Shown: piece after piece, positions 1-11,216 of the stretch | Numbering within the stretch: the first letter of the stretch is position 1 | Layout: every line of letters starts with the position of its first letter | Origin: an uncultured Flavobacteriaceae bacterium | Lineage (GTDB): Bacteria > Bacteroidota > Bacteroidia > Flavobacteriales > Flavobacteriaceae | Reading direction: 5' to 3' | Assembly: GCA_943787295.1 (NCBI GenBank) | Contig: CALSLW010000001.1 | Location: 985,001-1,049,000 of the forward strand | Length of the DNA: 64,000 bases | Program-made: the position numbers and the translations under genes | Notes under the pieces: generated by a model | Database searches by the model: none | The model's input: the letters and a program-made list of their open reading frames with translations, nothing else | What the model was told of the DNA's origin: nothing

Positions 1-43
1 TCTAGAATTTCCTTTTCTATAAACCCCCCTAAACAAAAAAAAG

Positions 44-117
44 TAGTCTCGGGCAGACTCGAACTGCCGACCTCTACATTATCAGTGTAGCGCTCTAACC
101 AGCTGAGCTACGAGACT
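44..117 (-). tRNA. tRNA-Ile (GAT)
   Basis: A complete cloverleaf is readable on the minus strand. The acceptor stem AGTCTCG pairs with CGAGACT, the D stem is GCTC/GAGC, the anticodon arm is CTACA-CTGATAA-TGTAG with anticodon GAT, and the T arm is GGCAG-TTCGAGT-CTGCC. The 3' CCA is not encoded. It lies about 100 nt downstream of the 16S 3' end, the usual place for spacer tRNA-Ile, so tRNA-Ala, 23S and 5S are expected off the left edge of the window. Confidence 0.96.
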
Positions 118-153
118 CTACTTCCTACTTAGGTTTGTTATAGTATAATAAAA

Positions 154-174
154 AAAATGACAGCCGAACAAAAC
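154..174 (-). other. 3' strand of the 16S rRNA processing stalk
   Basis: This spacer segment, between 16S and tRNA-Ile, is complementary to two blocks in the 16S leader (1803-1811 and 1832-1842). GTTTTGTTC and GCTGTCATTTT here match GAACAAAAC and AAAATGACAGC in the leader transcript. The pairing would close a long-range stem around 16S, as expected for an RNase III processing stalk. The pairing is seen in the sequence; the processing role is inferred. Confidence 0.6.
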
Positions 175-220
175 GAGTTTTAAGCTTTCTTAAATAATTT
201 ACCTTAGTCGTCTTTCTCTA

Positions 221-1751
<1,531 letters not shown>

Positions 1752-1802
1752 AGTTTGTTTTAATTTGTCTACAACTAAAGTAAATTGAAAGGTCTCAAAA
1801 TG

Positions 1803-1842
1803 GTTTTGTTCTTCATGTATATTTGATACACGCTGTCATTTT
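1803..1842 (-). other. 16S leader: 5' strand of the processing stalk with an inner hairpin
   Basis: Two blocks in the leader are complementary to the spacer segment at 154-174. Between them lies a short hairpin (TGTAT-nnnnn-ATACA type) that would bulge out of the stalk. The segment sits between the putative promoter (1891-1923) and the 16S 5' end. Confidence 0.55.
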
Positions 1843-1890
1843 CTATTTTTTCAAAGATCGTTTGCCAAAGCTATTACCCCTTAGCGGGTG

Positions 1891-1923
1891 CAAATATAAA
1901 ACGCTTTTTCTCCACCCACAACA
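1891..1923 (-). promoter_or_regulatory. putative rRNA operon promoter
   Basis: The minus strand carries TATATTTG, a perfect Bacteroidota -7 element (TAnnTTTG), with a TTG about 20 nt upstream as a candidate -33. Transcription would start near 1885, giving a leader of about 135 nt before 16S. The start site is inferred. Confidence 0.55.
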
Positions 1924-1991
1924 CTAGTGAGTAAAATTATTTGAAGTTTTTTTTTGATGTAAAATAAACACTTGCTTAACAGTCAATTATG

Positions 1992-4085
1992 CTACTGAAA
2001 AAAATTCCAAATTAATCCAAATCGTATGATACTGTCTCGATAGGGATATCCTACTGCGCTGTAATAATCGTATCCTGTTAAGGAAGCATTTGCATGTTCG
2101 TACTTGAAATAGATACGGGTTTGCTGGATTTTCCCATTAAAGAAGACATCTAACCGTGGAAAATTCCCGATCTCTTGACGATCCTGTCGCATAAAGTCGC
2201 CTAAGAGAGGATTATATTGGTCGGCATAATAATTCGTAAAATAATGCCCCGTGATTCCAGTTTGCATATACAAGGCCTTCTTAAATAAATGAGAACTAAA
2301 ACTTAGGGTGGTTCTTACATTCCATTCTGGAACGTTAATAGGAGGACTAGACGAATTGTCTGCCAACATTACTTTTTGATATTGCGCGGTAGTCGTTAAA
2401 CCAAATTTCCAAAGGCTGTAGTGCGAACTGTAACGCGCCTTTAGATAGGTGATGGTTTCTGGGGCTTGGACGACCTCAGCCAAAAGGGTTTGTGGGAGTA
2501 GTGTTTCTTCCGTCTGTTCTGGAAAAACTTGATTGTAATAGGTGTAATTGTCTAAGCGCTGAACAAAGCCAGATAATGCACCCCATAGAGGATGAGATAA
2601 AGTCGCTGAGAGACTGGTGATTTTTTCGTTGGCTAAATCATCATTGTACCAATTGTAATTGGTGTAGGCGCTTCTGTAACGGATAAAATTAAAGTTGGGA
2701 CTCTTATTGATAAAACTGGCTTTCGCCTGAAAGAAAACATCGTTTGCTAAGGTGATTTTAGCCTGAAGACTGATTTCATCACTTAAACGTTCACTAAATA
2801 AGGTTTTATTAAAGTGAGCAGTAAAATCAAAGCCACGCCATAAAAAGGCATAGTCTGCGTTGAGAAAAGTTTGGTTTGCCTCCAAATTCAAGGGTAAGGC
2901 TTCATTAGCATCTTCCTCTGGTACACTCCCCTCTTCTGAATCATCTTGGGGTAAAAGAATATTGTAGTCAATGGCAGAAATCTCTAGTCCAGCGGTAAGC
3001 TTTCCTAATAAAGGATTGTCGTACTCTGTTTGGAATCTGTTTTTTAAAATCGCCCATTGTACCTCATCAAGAACCGAGACTCCAGCTTCTCTTTGACCAA
3101 AGTAAGCAGCGTTTTGTGGATCCTCATAACGATAGAATTTAGACTCATTCATGATTTGTTGCCCCACGGTCCAGGACGAGCCCGTACTGTCTTTTGCATG
3201 AACTAAAGCATAGTTGTGTTCGAAAAAAGATCTTTTCCCTTTAAGGTTATTTAATGCTGTCGATAGTTTTACTTCTAAAACAGGGCGCTCAAGAAAGTCT
3301 GGATCTCCGGTTTCAAAGAGGGGAATACCTTCTTCGGTTATACCACCGTTTTCTTGGTTTTCATGGTTTTGATTGACATAGTGCATTTTTGCCTTATAGC
3401 GTTCGTTCAAACTTTGATAGGTCATCGACCATCGAAAAGCGGTATTGGCAGAGCGTTGATTGAGGTATTTCCCTAAAGATCGCATACCGCGAAAAGCGAA
3501 TGCAAAATTAAACTGCGGACTGGTATTGACACTGATCGTCGCATCTGTCATCTGTCCTTGTTCCATGGTGGTTCTAAAGAACAATTCAGTCAAAGGTGTA
3601 GGGACATGGTAATACTTTACGTCTTCAATTTCAAAATAACCATAGTGTTTTGACCGGGCTCCCATCTGCGGCTGTAAAGAGGTTTCTGTAAAGTCATGCC
3701 CTAAACGGTTAAAGGCAGAGCCTAAATTGACAAAAGGCAGTAACTCAAAGTAATCTTCACGCAAGAAGTTAAACTTGTATTCTTTTTGAATCGTTAAAGT
3801 GGTATCGACATAAACCGTTCGTTTTCCTTGCTGATAGATTTCATACATATCAATAGTCGCAGTATCTGCAACAACTTCTTCCAGTTCTTCGATAATCAAT
3901 CCTTTTTTTGGAGCAAGGCTATCCTTTTTAACTGCTAGGGTGTCTTGGGTTTGTATTGTTTTTTCTAGCGTGGAGGTCTCAATGATAGTAGTCGCCTCGT
4001 CAAGAGGGTTCTTTTCTGTTAGCTCTTGGGATAAGAGGCTTTGCAAGCCAAATAAAAAAAGGAGGAAAAAATACCGTTGTGGCAT
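1992..4085 (-). CDS. putative porin (Porin_10-like outer-membrane beta-barrel)
   Basis: About 697 residues if started at MPQRYFFLLFLFGLQSLLSQ, which gives a clean Sec signal peptide; the ORF-track start 22 codons upstream would bury it. After an acidic linker the protein is rich in alternating aromatic/polar strands (for example YFKYEHANASL) and ends in a beta-strand with C-terminal aromatic residues (IWNFFQ), typical of an outer-membrane barrel. The style matches the Bacteroidota 'putative porin' family (PF14121). No transported substrate can be deduced. It is transcribed divergently from rnhB across a 94-nt gap. Confidence 0.7.
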   Translation of the reverse strand: MPQRYFFLLFLFGLQSLLSQELTEKNPLDEATTIIETSTLEKTIQTQDTLAVKKDSLAPKKGLIIEELEEVVADTATIDMYEIYQQGKRTVYVDTTLTIQKEYKFNFLREDYFELLPFVNLGSAFNRLGHDFTETSLQPQMGARSKHYGYFEIEDVKYYHVPTPLTELFFRTTMEQGQMTDATISVNTSPQFNFAFAFRGMRSLGKYLNQRSANTAFRWSMTYQSLNERYKAKMHYVNQNHENQENGGITEEGIPLFETGDPDFLERPVLEVKLSTALNNLKGKRSFFEHNYALVHAKDSTGSSWTVGQQIMNESKFYRYEDPQNAAYFGQREAGVSVLDEVQWAILKNRFQTEYDNPLLGKLTAGLEISAIDYNILLPQDDSEEGSVPEEDANEALPLNLEANQTFLNADYAFLWRGFDFTAHFNKTLFSERLSDEISLQAKITLANDVFFQAKASFINKSPNFNFIRYRSAYTNYNWYNDDLANEKITSLSATLSHPLWGALSGFVQRLDNYTYYNQVFPEQTEETLLPQTLLAEVVQAPETITYLKARYSSHYSLWKFGLTTTAQYQKVMLADNSSSPPINVPEWNVRTTLSFSSHLFKKALYMQTGITGHYFTNYYADQYNPLLGDFMRQDRQEIGNFPRLDVFFNGKIQQTRIYFKYEHANASLTGYDYYSAVGYPYRDSIIRFGLIWNFFQ

Positions 4086-4179
4086 GGATAATATGTTTTG
4101 TGCGAAGTTATAACTAAATTTGAATAGATGTTTGAATTTATTTTTGGTCATCGACCATCAACATCAAGCGATTTATTCA

Positions 4180-4782
4180 ATGAAGCAACTCCCTACACAA
4201 CTCACCCAATTTGTAGAAGCCGGTACAGACGAAGCCGGGAGAGGTTGTTTAGCGGGACCTGTTACTGCAGCAGCAGTTATTTTACCTAAAGATTTTTCGC
4301 ACCCTTTGTTGAACGACTCAAAAAAGTTGACTAAAAAACAGCGCTATGCACTGCGTCCCATTATTGAAACAGAAGCCCTTGCCTTTGCCGTTGCACATTG
4401 TAGCGTGCAAGAAATTGAAGCAATCAATATCTTAAATGCTTCGATCAAAGCGATGCATAAAGCCATTAGTGGTCTTTCTACTTTACCTGAATTTATCGCC
4501 GTAGACGGGAACCGTTTTCATCAATATAAAGACATTCCCCACGAATGTATCATTAAAGGAGATGGTCGATACTTAAATATTGCGGCGGCCTCTGTTTTAG
4601 CAAAAACCTATCGGGATGATGTAATGATGGCTTTAGATCTTGACTACCCACAATATCACTGGAAAACAAACAAGGGCTATCCTACTAAATCCCACAGAGA
4701 TGGAATAAGAAATACGGGCGCGAGCCCTCATCACAGAAAAACTTTTCGATTACTTCCAGAACAACTAGAAATTGATTTTTGA
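4180..4782 (+). CDS. rnhB: ribonuclease HII
   Basis: A 200-residue enzyme that cleaves the RNA strand of RNA-DNA hybrids and removes misincorporated ribonucleotides. The N-terminal motif [14 protein letters not shown] carries the catalytic Asp17 and Glu18 plus the GRG loop that reads the ribonucleotide junction; [11 protein letters not shown] and the later [12 protein letters not shown] motif are also typical. The start MKQLPTQL is preferred to the track's M at 4120, whose extra 20 residues overlap the porin upstream region and are not part of the family. The downstream lipoprotein begins 31 nt after its stop. Confidence 0.96.
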   Translation: MKQLPTQLTQFVEAGTDEAGRGCLAGPVTAAAVILPKDFSHPLLNDSKKLTKKQRYALRPIIETEALAFAVAHCSVQEIEAINILNASIKAMHKAISGLSTLPEFIAVDGNRFHQYKDIPHECIIKGDGRYLNIAAASVLAKTYRDDVMMALDLDYPQYHWKTNKGYPTKSHRDGIRNTGASPHHRKTFRLLPEQLEIDF

Positions 4783-4813
4783 GTTTCTTAATTTTGCACC
4801 CATAACACATCCT

Positions 4814-7273
4814 ATGAATTTCCAACTACTTCTTCGATTCGCAATTAAATCATTCTTATGTGTCTTTTTATTTTACGCCTGTGAAACGACACAACAGAAG
4901 AACTCAAATCTAGTAGATTGGATTCCGCAAAACACCTCCTTAACGATTCAACTCAACAACCCAAACGAAGTTTCAAATGCGCTTAAGAATAATCCTGTAT
5001 TAAAACACCTACCAGAAAGCCTCCCAGAGCTTTCTAAAAAAATGATCGCCTTTGACAAGCAGGCGACTTCACCAAAAATTTTTAATCTTACGCCTTACGG
5101 CAAAAATGAAAAGGCCTTAAGTATTGTTTATAAAGCGCCTCTTGACAGCACCTATCTCTCTTACCCCAAAGAAGAATACAGCGGGGAAGCCATTTACCTA
5201 ACCCAAGAAAACGAAATCACTCTTTACACTGCTTTTATTGATGGTTTTACTTTACATGCTGATACTAAGATTGTTTTAGAGAATTGTATTCGCAATTACC
5301 AACAAAAGGCTAGAGGAATTAACGACCCTTCTTTTTACGATATCGTAAAAACAGCCGATAATAGTGCCCCAGTAAACATTCATGTCAAAGGACAAGAAGA
5401 AGGCTTGATTAAGGAAGTGATTGGTCAACTGCCATTGTTTCCAAAAGTTGGCCAAAACTGGGCAAGTCTAGACCTCAACATTACAGCAAATGCCTTTGAG
5501 GTAGATGGTTTAGTTCAAGTAATCGATTCTATTGGGGATCCAATAGGCTTATTACAATCTAGTGAACCAAAGAAAACCCTAATCTCTCAGGCGATCCCTG
5601 TACAAATGACTTCGGTATTTTTAATGACCTTAGACAATATTCAACTATTAGAAGACAAGTTTAAAAAATGGGTGCGCTTTCTCAACCTCGCCACATTAAC
5701 GACCGATCTCACTGCACTAAAAGGCATCGATGAATTAGGCATAGTCCAATTGAAAAATGACATTGCGTTGATTTTTCATTTGAGTAACGAAGCCACTGCA
5801 GAGGCTAACTTTATCCCAGAAAGTCAGCAGAAAAAATATCGCGACATTCCTTATTACAAAACTTCTTTGTCGAGAGAGTTGAGTTTATTGGTGATGAGCT
5901 TAGGGGAACAAGTCAACGCAGAATGGGTGGCTAAAATCGATGACTTCTTGTTCTTTGCAGAAAGTGAAGCGGGCATCAAAACATTAATCGCTGCGTATAA
6001 AGACGAAAAAACATTAGAGAAATCTTTAGCTTTTCAACGCTTCGCGGAAGAAACGCTTTCTGACAAAAGCAATCTATTATGGATTGGTAATACCGCAGCT
6101 ATAAAAAAGCAATTCTCAGAGAAGACGTTTTGGAAAGCCATAGAAAGCGACAAAATCCCCTATATTGCATTTCAAGGCGTAGTTGAAAACGATTATATGC
6201 ATTTGCATTATCGACTTTCTCAAAACGAAATCAAACAGAATGACAAGACTACGACTAATGTCGCTTTGATCTCTTTAAAAAATACAGTTTCCACAAAACC
6301 GCAGTGGCTCAAAAACCACCGAACTAAAGAGAGAGATATTGCCGTTCAAGACGAACAAAACATTCTTTATCTGTACTCTAATACGGGAACACTTTTTTGG
6401 AAAAAGCAACTGGAGAGAAAAATCATTGGGGATATACAACAGGTCGATTTATACAAAAACGGCCGCCTACAAATGGCCTTTAGAACAGCAGAGCGTTTTT
6501 ACATTTTAGATCGTAACGGAAAGGTCGTCCCGCCCTTCAACAAAAAAATCAAAACCAATAGTACAGCACAGCCTTTGGCTATTTTTGATTATGATCAAAG
6601 TAGAAATTATCGCTTTGTTCTGGCACAAGACCAAAACGTTTTGATGTTAGACAACAAAGGCAAAAAGGTCAATGGTTTTAAGTTTACCAAAAGTGCTTCG
6701 GCCATTAGTGCACAGCCTAAACATATTCGCATAGGGAACAAAGATTACATTTTGATCAAAGAGGAAAGCGGAAAGATTAACATCCTGAGCAGAACCGGGC
6801 AGAGCCGCGTAAAAATCAAGGAAGAATTTAAAGCGTCGAATCAAGCTATTTATGCTTATTTAAAAACCTTTACTACCACAGATCAAGCAGGAAATTTAAT
6901 TCAAATTGATCCCAAAGGAAATGTCATCACCACAAATCTAGGTTTAGAAGCTACGCATGAAATTACAGCGACCACAAAATCTTTGGTCACATTGACCAAC
7001 AATATTTTAACCATAAAAGGGATTCCTGTGACGCTGCCTTATGGACAATATAGCGTCCCGCAAATCTTTTACCTCAACAATATTGTTTATGTGAGTGTAA
7101 CAGATGTCGAAGCGCAAAAAGTCTATCTCTATTACAGTGATGGCAAAGCCGTGAGTGGCTTCCCAGTTTATGGAGTTTCTGCCATAGATTTAAGCAATGC
7201 AGATAAAGACAAGGCTTTAGAGTTTGTTGTACAGGGTGAAAATAAAGATCTATTGATCTACGAGATTAATTAG
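4814..7273 (+). CDS. large lipoprotein with C-terminal propeller-like repeats, function unknown
   Basis: About 819 residues, starting at MNFQLLLRFAIKSFLCVFLFYAC, a lipoprotein signal with a Cys at the end of the hydrophobic run. I do not recognise a named family. The N-terminal half (LVDWIPQNTSLTIQLNN...) resembles DUF3352-type envelope proteins. The C-terminal third has recurrent short blocks such as LYSNTGTLFWKK, LDRNGKVV, LDNKGKKVNGF, ILSRTGQ, IDPKGNVI and YYSDGKAVSGFPV, as in beta-propeller blades. It follows rnhB on the same strand and converges on lipB with an 8-nt tail overlap. Confidence 0.6.
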   Translation: MNFQLLLRFAIKSFLCVFLFYACETTQQKNSNLVDWIPQNTSLTIQLNNPNEVSNALKNNPVLKHLPESLPELSKKMIAFDKQATSPKIFNLTPYGKNEKALSIVYKAPLDSTYLSYPKEEYSGEAIYLTQENEITLYTAFIDGFTLHADTKIVLENCIRNYQQKARGINDPSFYDIVKTADNSAPVNIHVKGQEEGLIKEVIGQLPLFPKVGQNWASLDLNITANAFEVDGLVQVIDSIGDPIGLLQSSEPKKTLISQAIPVQMTSVFLMTLDNIQLLEDKFKKWVRFLNLATLTTDLTALKGIDELGIVQLKNDIALIFHLSNEATAEANFIPESQQKKYRDIPYYKTSLSRELSLLVMSLGEQVNAEWVAKIDDFLFFAESEAGIKTLIAAYKDEKTLEKSLAFQRFAEETLSDKSNLLWIGNTAAIKKQFSEKTFWKAIESDKIPYIAFQGVVENDYMHLHYRLSQNEIKQNDKTTTNVALISLKNTVSTKPQWLKNHRTKERDIAVQDEQNILYLYSNTGTLFWKKQLERKIIGDIQQVDLYKNGRLQMAFRTAERFYILDRNGKVVPPFNKKIKTNSTAQPLAIFDYDQSRNYRFVLAQDQNVLMLDNKGKKVNGFKFTKSASAISAQPKHIRIGNKDYILIKEESGKINILSRTGQSRVKIKEEFKASNQAIYAYLKTFTTTDQAGNLIQIDPKGNVITTNLGLEATHEITATTKSLVTLTNNILTIKGIPVTLPYGQYSVPQIFYLNNIVYVSVTDVEAQKVYLYYSDGKAVSGFPVYGVSAIDLSNADKDKALEFVVQGENKDLLIYEIN

Positions 7274-7979
7274 CGACCAGCTCTGCTTCAAAAAGTTCAC
7301 TTAGGTGTACTAGAATTTTTGCCTTTACCTCATCCAAAGGGATCTCGCGTTTTAATTCAGCTGCTAAAGAAGTGACCGCTTTCCCTTGAATCCCACAGGG
7401 AACAATATAATCAAAGTACCCCAAGTCTGTATTGACATTTAAGGCAAAGCCATGCATGGTTACCCAGCGACTTGCTTTGACGCCCATGGCACAAATTTTA
7501 CGGGCAAAAGGTGTTCCCACATCGAACCAAACGCCAGTTTCCCCCGCGCTCCTTTTGGCCGCAAGGCCATATTCTTTTAAAGTCAAAATAATGGCTTCTT
7601 CGAGTAGTCTAAGGTATTTGTGAATGTCGGTAAAAAAGTTTTCTAGGTCCAAAATGGGATAGCCGACTAACTGCCCCGGCCCGTGAAAGGTGATATCCCC
7701 CCCGCGATTGGTGGTGAAAAATTCAATCCCTTTTTCGGTGAGTTGTTGTTCGTTTAGCAATAAGTGCTTAGGCAAACCGCTCTTCCCTAAAGTAATTACG
7801 GGAGGATGCTCTACCCAATAAAAAAAATTAGGGGTAGGCACAGCAACCGCAGCAGCTCTATTGCTCTTTTTTAAGGTGACAATTTTCTGCAACTGCTGTT
7901 CTTGCAAATCCCAAGTGGGTTTATAGGACTGCCTGCCTAGGTCAATTACTGTGACCTGTTTGTTGCTTTTTTGATTCAA
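7266..7979 (-). CDS. lipB: octanoyltransferase (lipoate biosynthesis)
   Basis: 237 residues, transferring octanoyl groups from acyl carrier protein to lipoyl domains of 2-oxo acid dehydrogenases and GcvH. The signature RGGDITFHGPGQLVGYPILD is present, as are the acyl-lysine site region CGIQGKAVTSL and the catalytic Cys in YIVPCGI. The start is TTG (7979-7977); no in-frame ATG or GTG fits nearby. That TTG overlaps the TGA stop of the upstream 53-residue YqaE-like gene as TTGA, so translation is probably coupled. Confidence 0.95.
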   Translation of the reverse strand: MNQKSNKQVTVIDLGRQSYKPTWDLQEQQLQKIVTLKKSNRAAAVAVPTPNFFYWVEHPPVITLGKSGLPKHLLLNEQQLTEKGIEFFTTNRGGDITFHGPGQLVGYPILDLENFFTDIHKYLRLLEEAIILTLKEYGLAAKRSAGETGVWFDVGTPFARKICAMGVKASRWVTMHGFALNVNTDLGYFDYIVPCGIQGKAVTSLAAELKREIPLDEVKAKILVHLSELFEAELVAN

Positions 7980-8137
7980 AACTGGTTGGTATTATTGAGG
8001 ATAACCAAAGCTGCGATGGTTCCTGGCACCCAGCCACAAAGCGTAAGCAGAAAGACAATCACAATAGAACCGCAGCCCTGATCTAACACAGCCAAAGGCG
8101 GAAAGAGTATCGATAATAAAACGCGAAAAAGACTCAT
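7976..8137 (-). CDS. YqaE/Pmp3 family small membrane protein
   Basis: A 53-residue ORF absent from the ORF track. It reads MSLFRVLLSILFPPLAVLDQ, then GCG, then a hydrophobic FLLTLCGWVPGTIAALVIL segment. Two transmembrane helices, the FPPLAV motif and the LCGWVPGTIAAL ending are hallmarks of the Pmp3/YqaE proteolipid family (PF01679), linked in other organisms to membrane potential and salt stress. Its stop overlaps the lipB start by two bases, so the two form a tight pair. Confidence 0.85.
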   Translation of the reverse strand: MSLFRVLLSILFPPLAVLDQGCGSIVIVFLLTLCGWVPGTIAALVILNNTNQF

Positions 8138-8194
8138 GGACAAAAAAATATTTTACTAGGCTAATTTAACAACTTTCAATTGTAGCAGACTCCT

Positions 8195-8202
8195 TATCTT
8201 TG
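8195..8202 (+). promoter_or_regulatory. putative -7 element for lysS
   Basis: TATCTTTG is a perfect TAnnTTTG match, 17 nt before the lysS ATG, so the 5' leader would be only about 10 nt. A convincing -33 element at standard spacing is not seen. Confidence 0.5.
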
Positions 8203-8218
8203 CTAAAATTTTTACACT

Positions 8219-9910
8219 ATGGCCGGTTTGAGCGAGCAGGAAATTATTCGAAGAGAGAAATTAGCAAAATTAAGAGCATTAGGGATAGATCCCTATCCTG
8301 CCCCACTGTATCCGGTTGATCACACTTCAGCAGATATAAAAAATACTTTTGCCGAAGGCAAAAAAGTGGTCATCGCAGGTCGTTTAATGTCCCGCCGTAT
8401 TCAAGGTAAAGCCAGTTTTGCAGAATTACAAGACAGTAAAGGCCGTATTCAAGTTTATTTTAATAGAGATGAAATCTGTACAGGAGAAGACAAGACCCTT
8501 TATAATGAGGTCTATAAAAAACTCTTAGACATAGGGGATATTATAGGGATTGAAGGAACCTTATTTACCACTAAGGTCGGTGAGCAAACAGTGCAAGTGA
8601 CCAACTTTTCTGTTCTAAATAAAACCTTGCGTCCGTTACCTTTACCTAAAACAGATGCAGATGGAAATGTTTACGACGAATTTAACGATCCAGAATTGCG
8701 CTACCGTCAACGTTATGTTGATTTAATCGTTAATCCAAAGGTAAAAGACACCTTTATCAAGCGAACAAAAATCACCAATAGTATTCGTTCGTTCTTTAAC
8801 GAAAGAGAATACCTGGAAGTAGAGACACCTATTTTACAGCCTATTCCTGGAGGTGCTTCTGCCCGCCCATTTATAACCCACCACAACGCACTAGACATTC
8901 CTTTATACTTGCGTATTGCGAACGAGCTTTATCTAAAAAGATTGATTGTAGGAGGTTTTGATGGGGTGTATGAGTTTTCGAAAGACTTTAGAAACGAAGG
9001 GATGGACAGAACCCACAATCCAGAGTTTACCGTAATGGAACTCTATGTCGCTTATAAAGACTATTTCTGGATGATGGAAACCACTGAAGCCTTATTAGAA
9101 AAGGTCGCTATAGAATCGAATGGTTCTTCTGCGGTTACAGTGGGAGATAACACCATAGACTTTAAAGCACCTTATCCTCGTGTGCCGATTTTAGAAGCCA
9201 TTAAGATTCATACAGGAGTGGATGTGTCTGAGATGGGAGAAGAAGCATTACGCGCTACCGCAAAAGACCTAGGTTTGGAAGTAGACGAAACCATGGGCGT
9301 AGGGAAATTAATCGATGAAATATTTGGGGAGAAATGTGAGCATCACTATATCCAACCCACCTTTATTACCGATTATCCAAAAGAGATGAGTCCTTTAACA
9401 AAGGAACACCGGGACAACAAACGCCTAACAGAACGCTTTGAATTAATGGTGAATGGAAAAGAACTCGCCAATGCTTATTCTGAGTTAAATGACCCTATCG
9501 ATCAAAGAGAGCGTTTTGAAGATCAATTAAAATTGAGCGAAAAGGGAGACGATGAAGCCATGTTTATCGATCAAGACTTTTTGCGTTCGCTAGAATACGG
9601 AATGCCTCCTACCTCTGGAATTGGAATTGGAATCGACCGTTTGGTCATGTTAATGACCAACAATAGCTCAATTCAAGAAGTACTTTTCTTCCCGCAAATG
9701 CGACCAGAGAAAAAAGATGTTGAATTGACAGAGGAAGAAAAAATCATCCACGGTTTACTCAAAAAATCCAATCCTATTCTTCTAGCAACACTAAAAGAAC
9801 AAGCGGGATTAAGCAATAAAAAATGGGATGTTTCTTTGAAAGGCTTAAGCAAAAAAGGCCTTACTAAGGTCGAAAAGAACGAAGAAGGCCTTTGGGTTAA
9901 TCTAAATTAG
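8219..9910 (+). CDS. lysS: lysyl-tRNA synthetase (class II)
   Basis: 563 residues. An N-terminal OB-fold anticodon-binding domain ([21 protein letters not shown]) precedes a class II catalytic core with motif 2 [15 protein letters not shown] and motif 3 [15 protein letters not shown]-terminal extension of about 60 residues after motif 3, beginning [11 protein letters not shown], is longer than the E. coli enzyme (about 505 residues); I take it as a Bacteroidota tail. Monocistronic, with its own -7 element. Its stop overlaps the tail of the convergent ompA fragment by 4 nt. Confidence 0.97.
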   Translation: MAGLSEQEIIRREKLAKLRALGIDPYPAPLYPVDHTSADIKNTFAEGKKVVIAGRLMSRRIQGKASFAELQDSKGRIQVYFNRDEICTGEDKTLYNEVYKKLLDIGDIIGIEGTLFTTKVGEQTVQVTNFSVLNKTLRPLPLPKTDADGNVYDEFNDPELRYRQRYVDLIVNPKVKDTFIKRTKITNSIRSFFNEREYLEVETPILQPIPGGASARPFITHHNALDIPLYLRIANELYLKRLIVGGFDGVYEFSKDFRNEGMDRTHNPEFTVMELYVAYKDYFWMMETTEALLEKVAIESNGSSAVTVGDNTIDFKAPYPRVPILEAIKIHTGVDVSEMGEEALRATAKDLGLEVDETMGVGKLIDEIFGEKCEHHYIQPTFITDYPKEMSPLTKEHRDNKRLTERFELMVNGKELANAYSELNDPIDQRERFEDQLKLSEKGDDEAMFIDQDFLRSLEYGMPPTSGIGIGIDRLVMLMTNNSSIQEVLFFPQMRPEKKDVELTEEEKIIHGLLKKSNPILLATLKEQAGLSNKKWDVSLKGLSKKGLTKVEKNEEGLWVNLN

Positions 9911-10618
9911 AAGACTTTAAATTCTGTGCGGCGATTGGTCAAATGTTGTTGATCGCTACAACTCACACCATTGGTGCAGCTATTGAGTAGTTTGGTTTCA
10001 CCATAACCCACGCCAATTAATCTCGAGGAGTCCACTCCTTTAGAAATCAAGTATTCGACTACATTTTTAGCTCGATTTTCTGATAAGGTCAAATTGAATT
10101 GATCGCTTCCTTGAGCATCGGTATGCGAACCTATTTCTACAATGGCGTTTAAATCATTCTCTAATACTTTGAGGACATATCGGTCAATAATCCGTTTTGC
10201 GCTAGCATTAAGTGCTGCACTCCCCAGAGCATAGTGAATGGGTAAAACCTTCCCTCTTTCTGGGATGGTACAAGGGACTTCTCTCCAGGCGTTCATTCCT
10301 CCTTTTTTGACCAACACTTTTTTAGTTACGTCTTTATAGACGGCAGGGATTGAGATTTTTCTTGTGGTTTCATCTTTGACTAAAACGCGACGTTGTATCG
10401 TTTGGGTTTTGGCAGGGATGGCTTGTTCACGGGTTTGGGCTGGACGACTTTCAACTTGACGGGTAATGAGTTTATACCGCCCATCAATACGACGTGCTGT
10501 GGTGTTTGCTGCTGCCACCATTTTTTCAACTGGAATATCGCGTTCGATGGCGGGAATCTCTCTGTAGTGGAACACACGACAATCTGCAGGATTAATTGAG
10601 GGACAGGCAGGATTTCAA
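9907..10618 (-). pseudogene. OmpA-family protein, C-terminal half of a gene split by the 12-kb island
   Basis: The ORF track starts at an internal GTG (10575), but homologous sequence (PSINPADCRVFHYREIP) continues in frame upstream until a TGA near 10615. There is no signal peptide. Residues after that are repeated PA/VLVK-type spacer blocks, then a full OmpA peptidoglycan-binding domain ([42 protein letters not shown]). The missing N-terminal half, of matching repeat style and on the same strand, is at 22657-23028. I infer that an insertion split one gene. It could in principle be an independently truncated paralog. Confidence 0.75.
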
Positions 10619-10697
10619 AATCAAAGTTTTGAATTTTTATTAAAGGCTTTAAAAATCATTTATTAATTTCAAAGTCACATCTTTAAGGTAGAGAAAT

Positions 10698-11144
10698 ATG
10701 AAATTATATAGGACTATTAGTGGAGTTATTTTATTCTTTAGCAGCAGTGTTTTTGCGCAAGTGGCATTAGATTCTAAAGCTGAAAAAGCTCTTAGTGAAA
10801 TAATGAAAGCTCAAGAATTTTATTGGAACAAAGGGGATATTGAAGGCTTTATGGAAGGTTACTGGAACAATGCTGAACTCGTTTTTGTAGGTAAAAATGG
10901 ACCTACTTATGGTTATCAAAACACCCTGGAAAATTATAAAAAAGGCTATCCCGATAAAGCAAGTATGGGACAGTTGCATTTTGATATTCTGCACACCCAA
11001 CAATGGGATGAAAACACCATACAATTGATTGGGAAGTACACCCTCACAAGGGAAAATGATCAGCCCACGGGTTACTTCACCTTGCTATTTAGAAAAATTG
11101 ATTCAGTTTGGAAAATAGTGAGTGATCATTCCTCTTCTTCTTAA
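10698..11144 (+). CDS. secreted NTF2-like (DUF4440/SnoaL-type) protein, copy 1
   Basis: 148 residues, with signal peptide MKLYRTISGVILFFSSSVFAQ. The rest has the NTF2-like alpha+beta pattern: an N-terminal helix with NKGDIEGFMEGYWNNAELVFVG, then strands ending in YFTLLFRKIDSVWKIVSDHSSSS. Such proteins are often small-ligand binding or of unknown role; no catalytic function is claimed. A second copy at 40691-41137 is nearly identical over the last 60 residues or so but diverged at the N-terminus. It is the first gene of the inserted island. Confidence 0.7.
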   Translation: MKLYRTISGVILFFSSSVFAQVALDSKAEKALSEIMKAQEFYWNKGDIEGFMEGYWNNAELVFVGKNGPTYGYQNTLENYKKGYPDKASMGQLHFDILHTQQWDENTIQLIGKYTLTRENDQPTGYFTLLFRKIDSVWKIVSDHSSSS

Positions 11145-11178
11145 GCCTTATTAATACAATAATTTCTAACAGACATAC

Positions 11179-11206
11179 GTTAATAATTTGTATACAAATT
11201 ATTAAC
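11179..11206. promoter_or_regulatory. perfect 28-bp palindrome upstream of the giant adhesin
   Basis: Each arm is GTTAATAATTTGTA, with perfect two-fold symmetry and no spacer. It ends 10 nt before the proposed ATT start of the adhesin. It lacks the following T-run of an intrinsic terminator, so a dimeric-regulator operator is the simplest reading. Function is inferred. Confidence 0.5.
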
Positions 11207-11216
11207 TATAATTATC

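Noticed and set aside
4120-4180. Longer N-terminus of RNase HII given by the ORF track
   Set aside because: The extra 20 residues are outside the family and overlap the porin upstream region; the ATG at 4180 fits.
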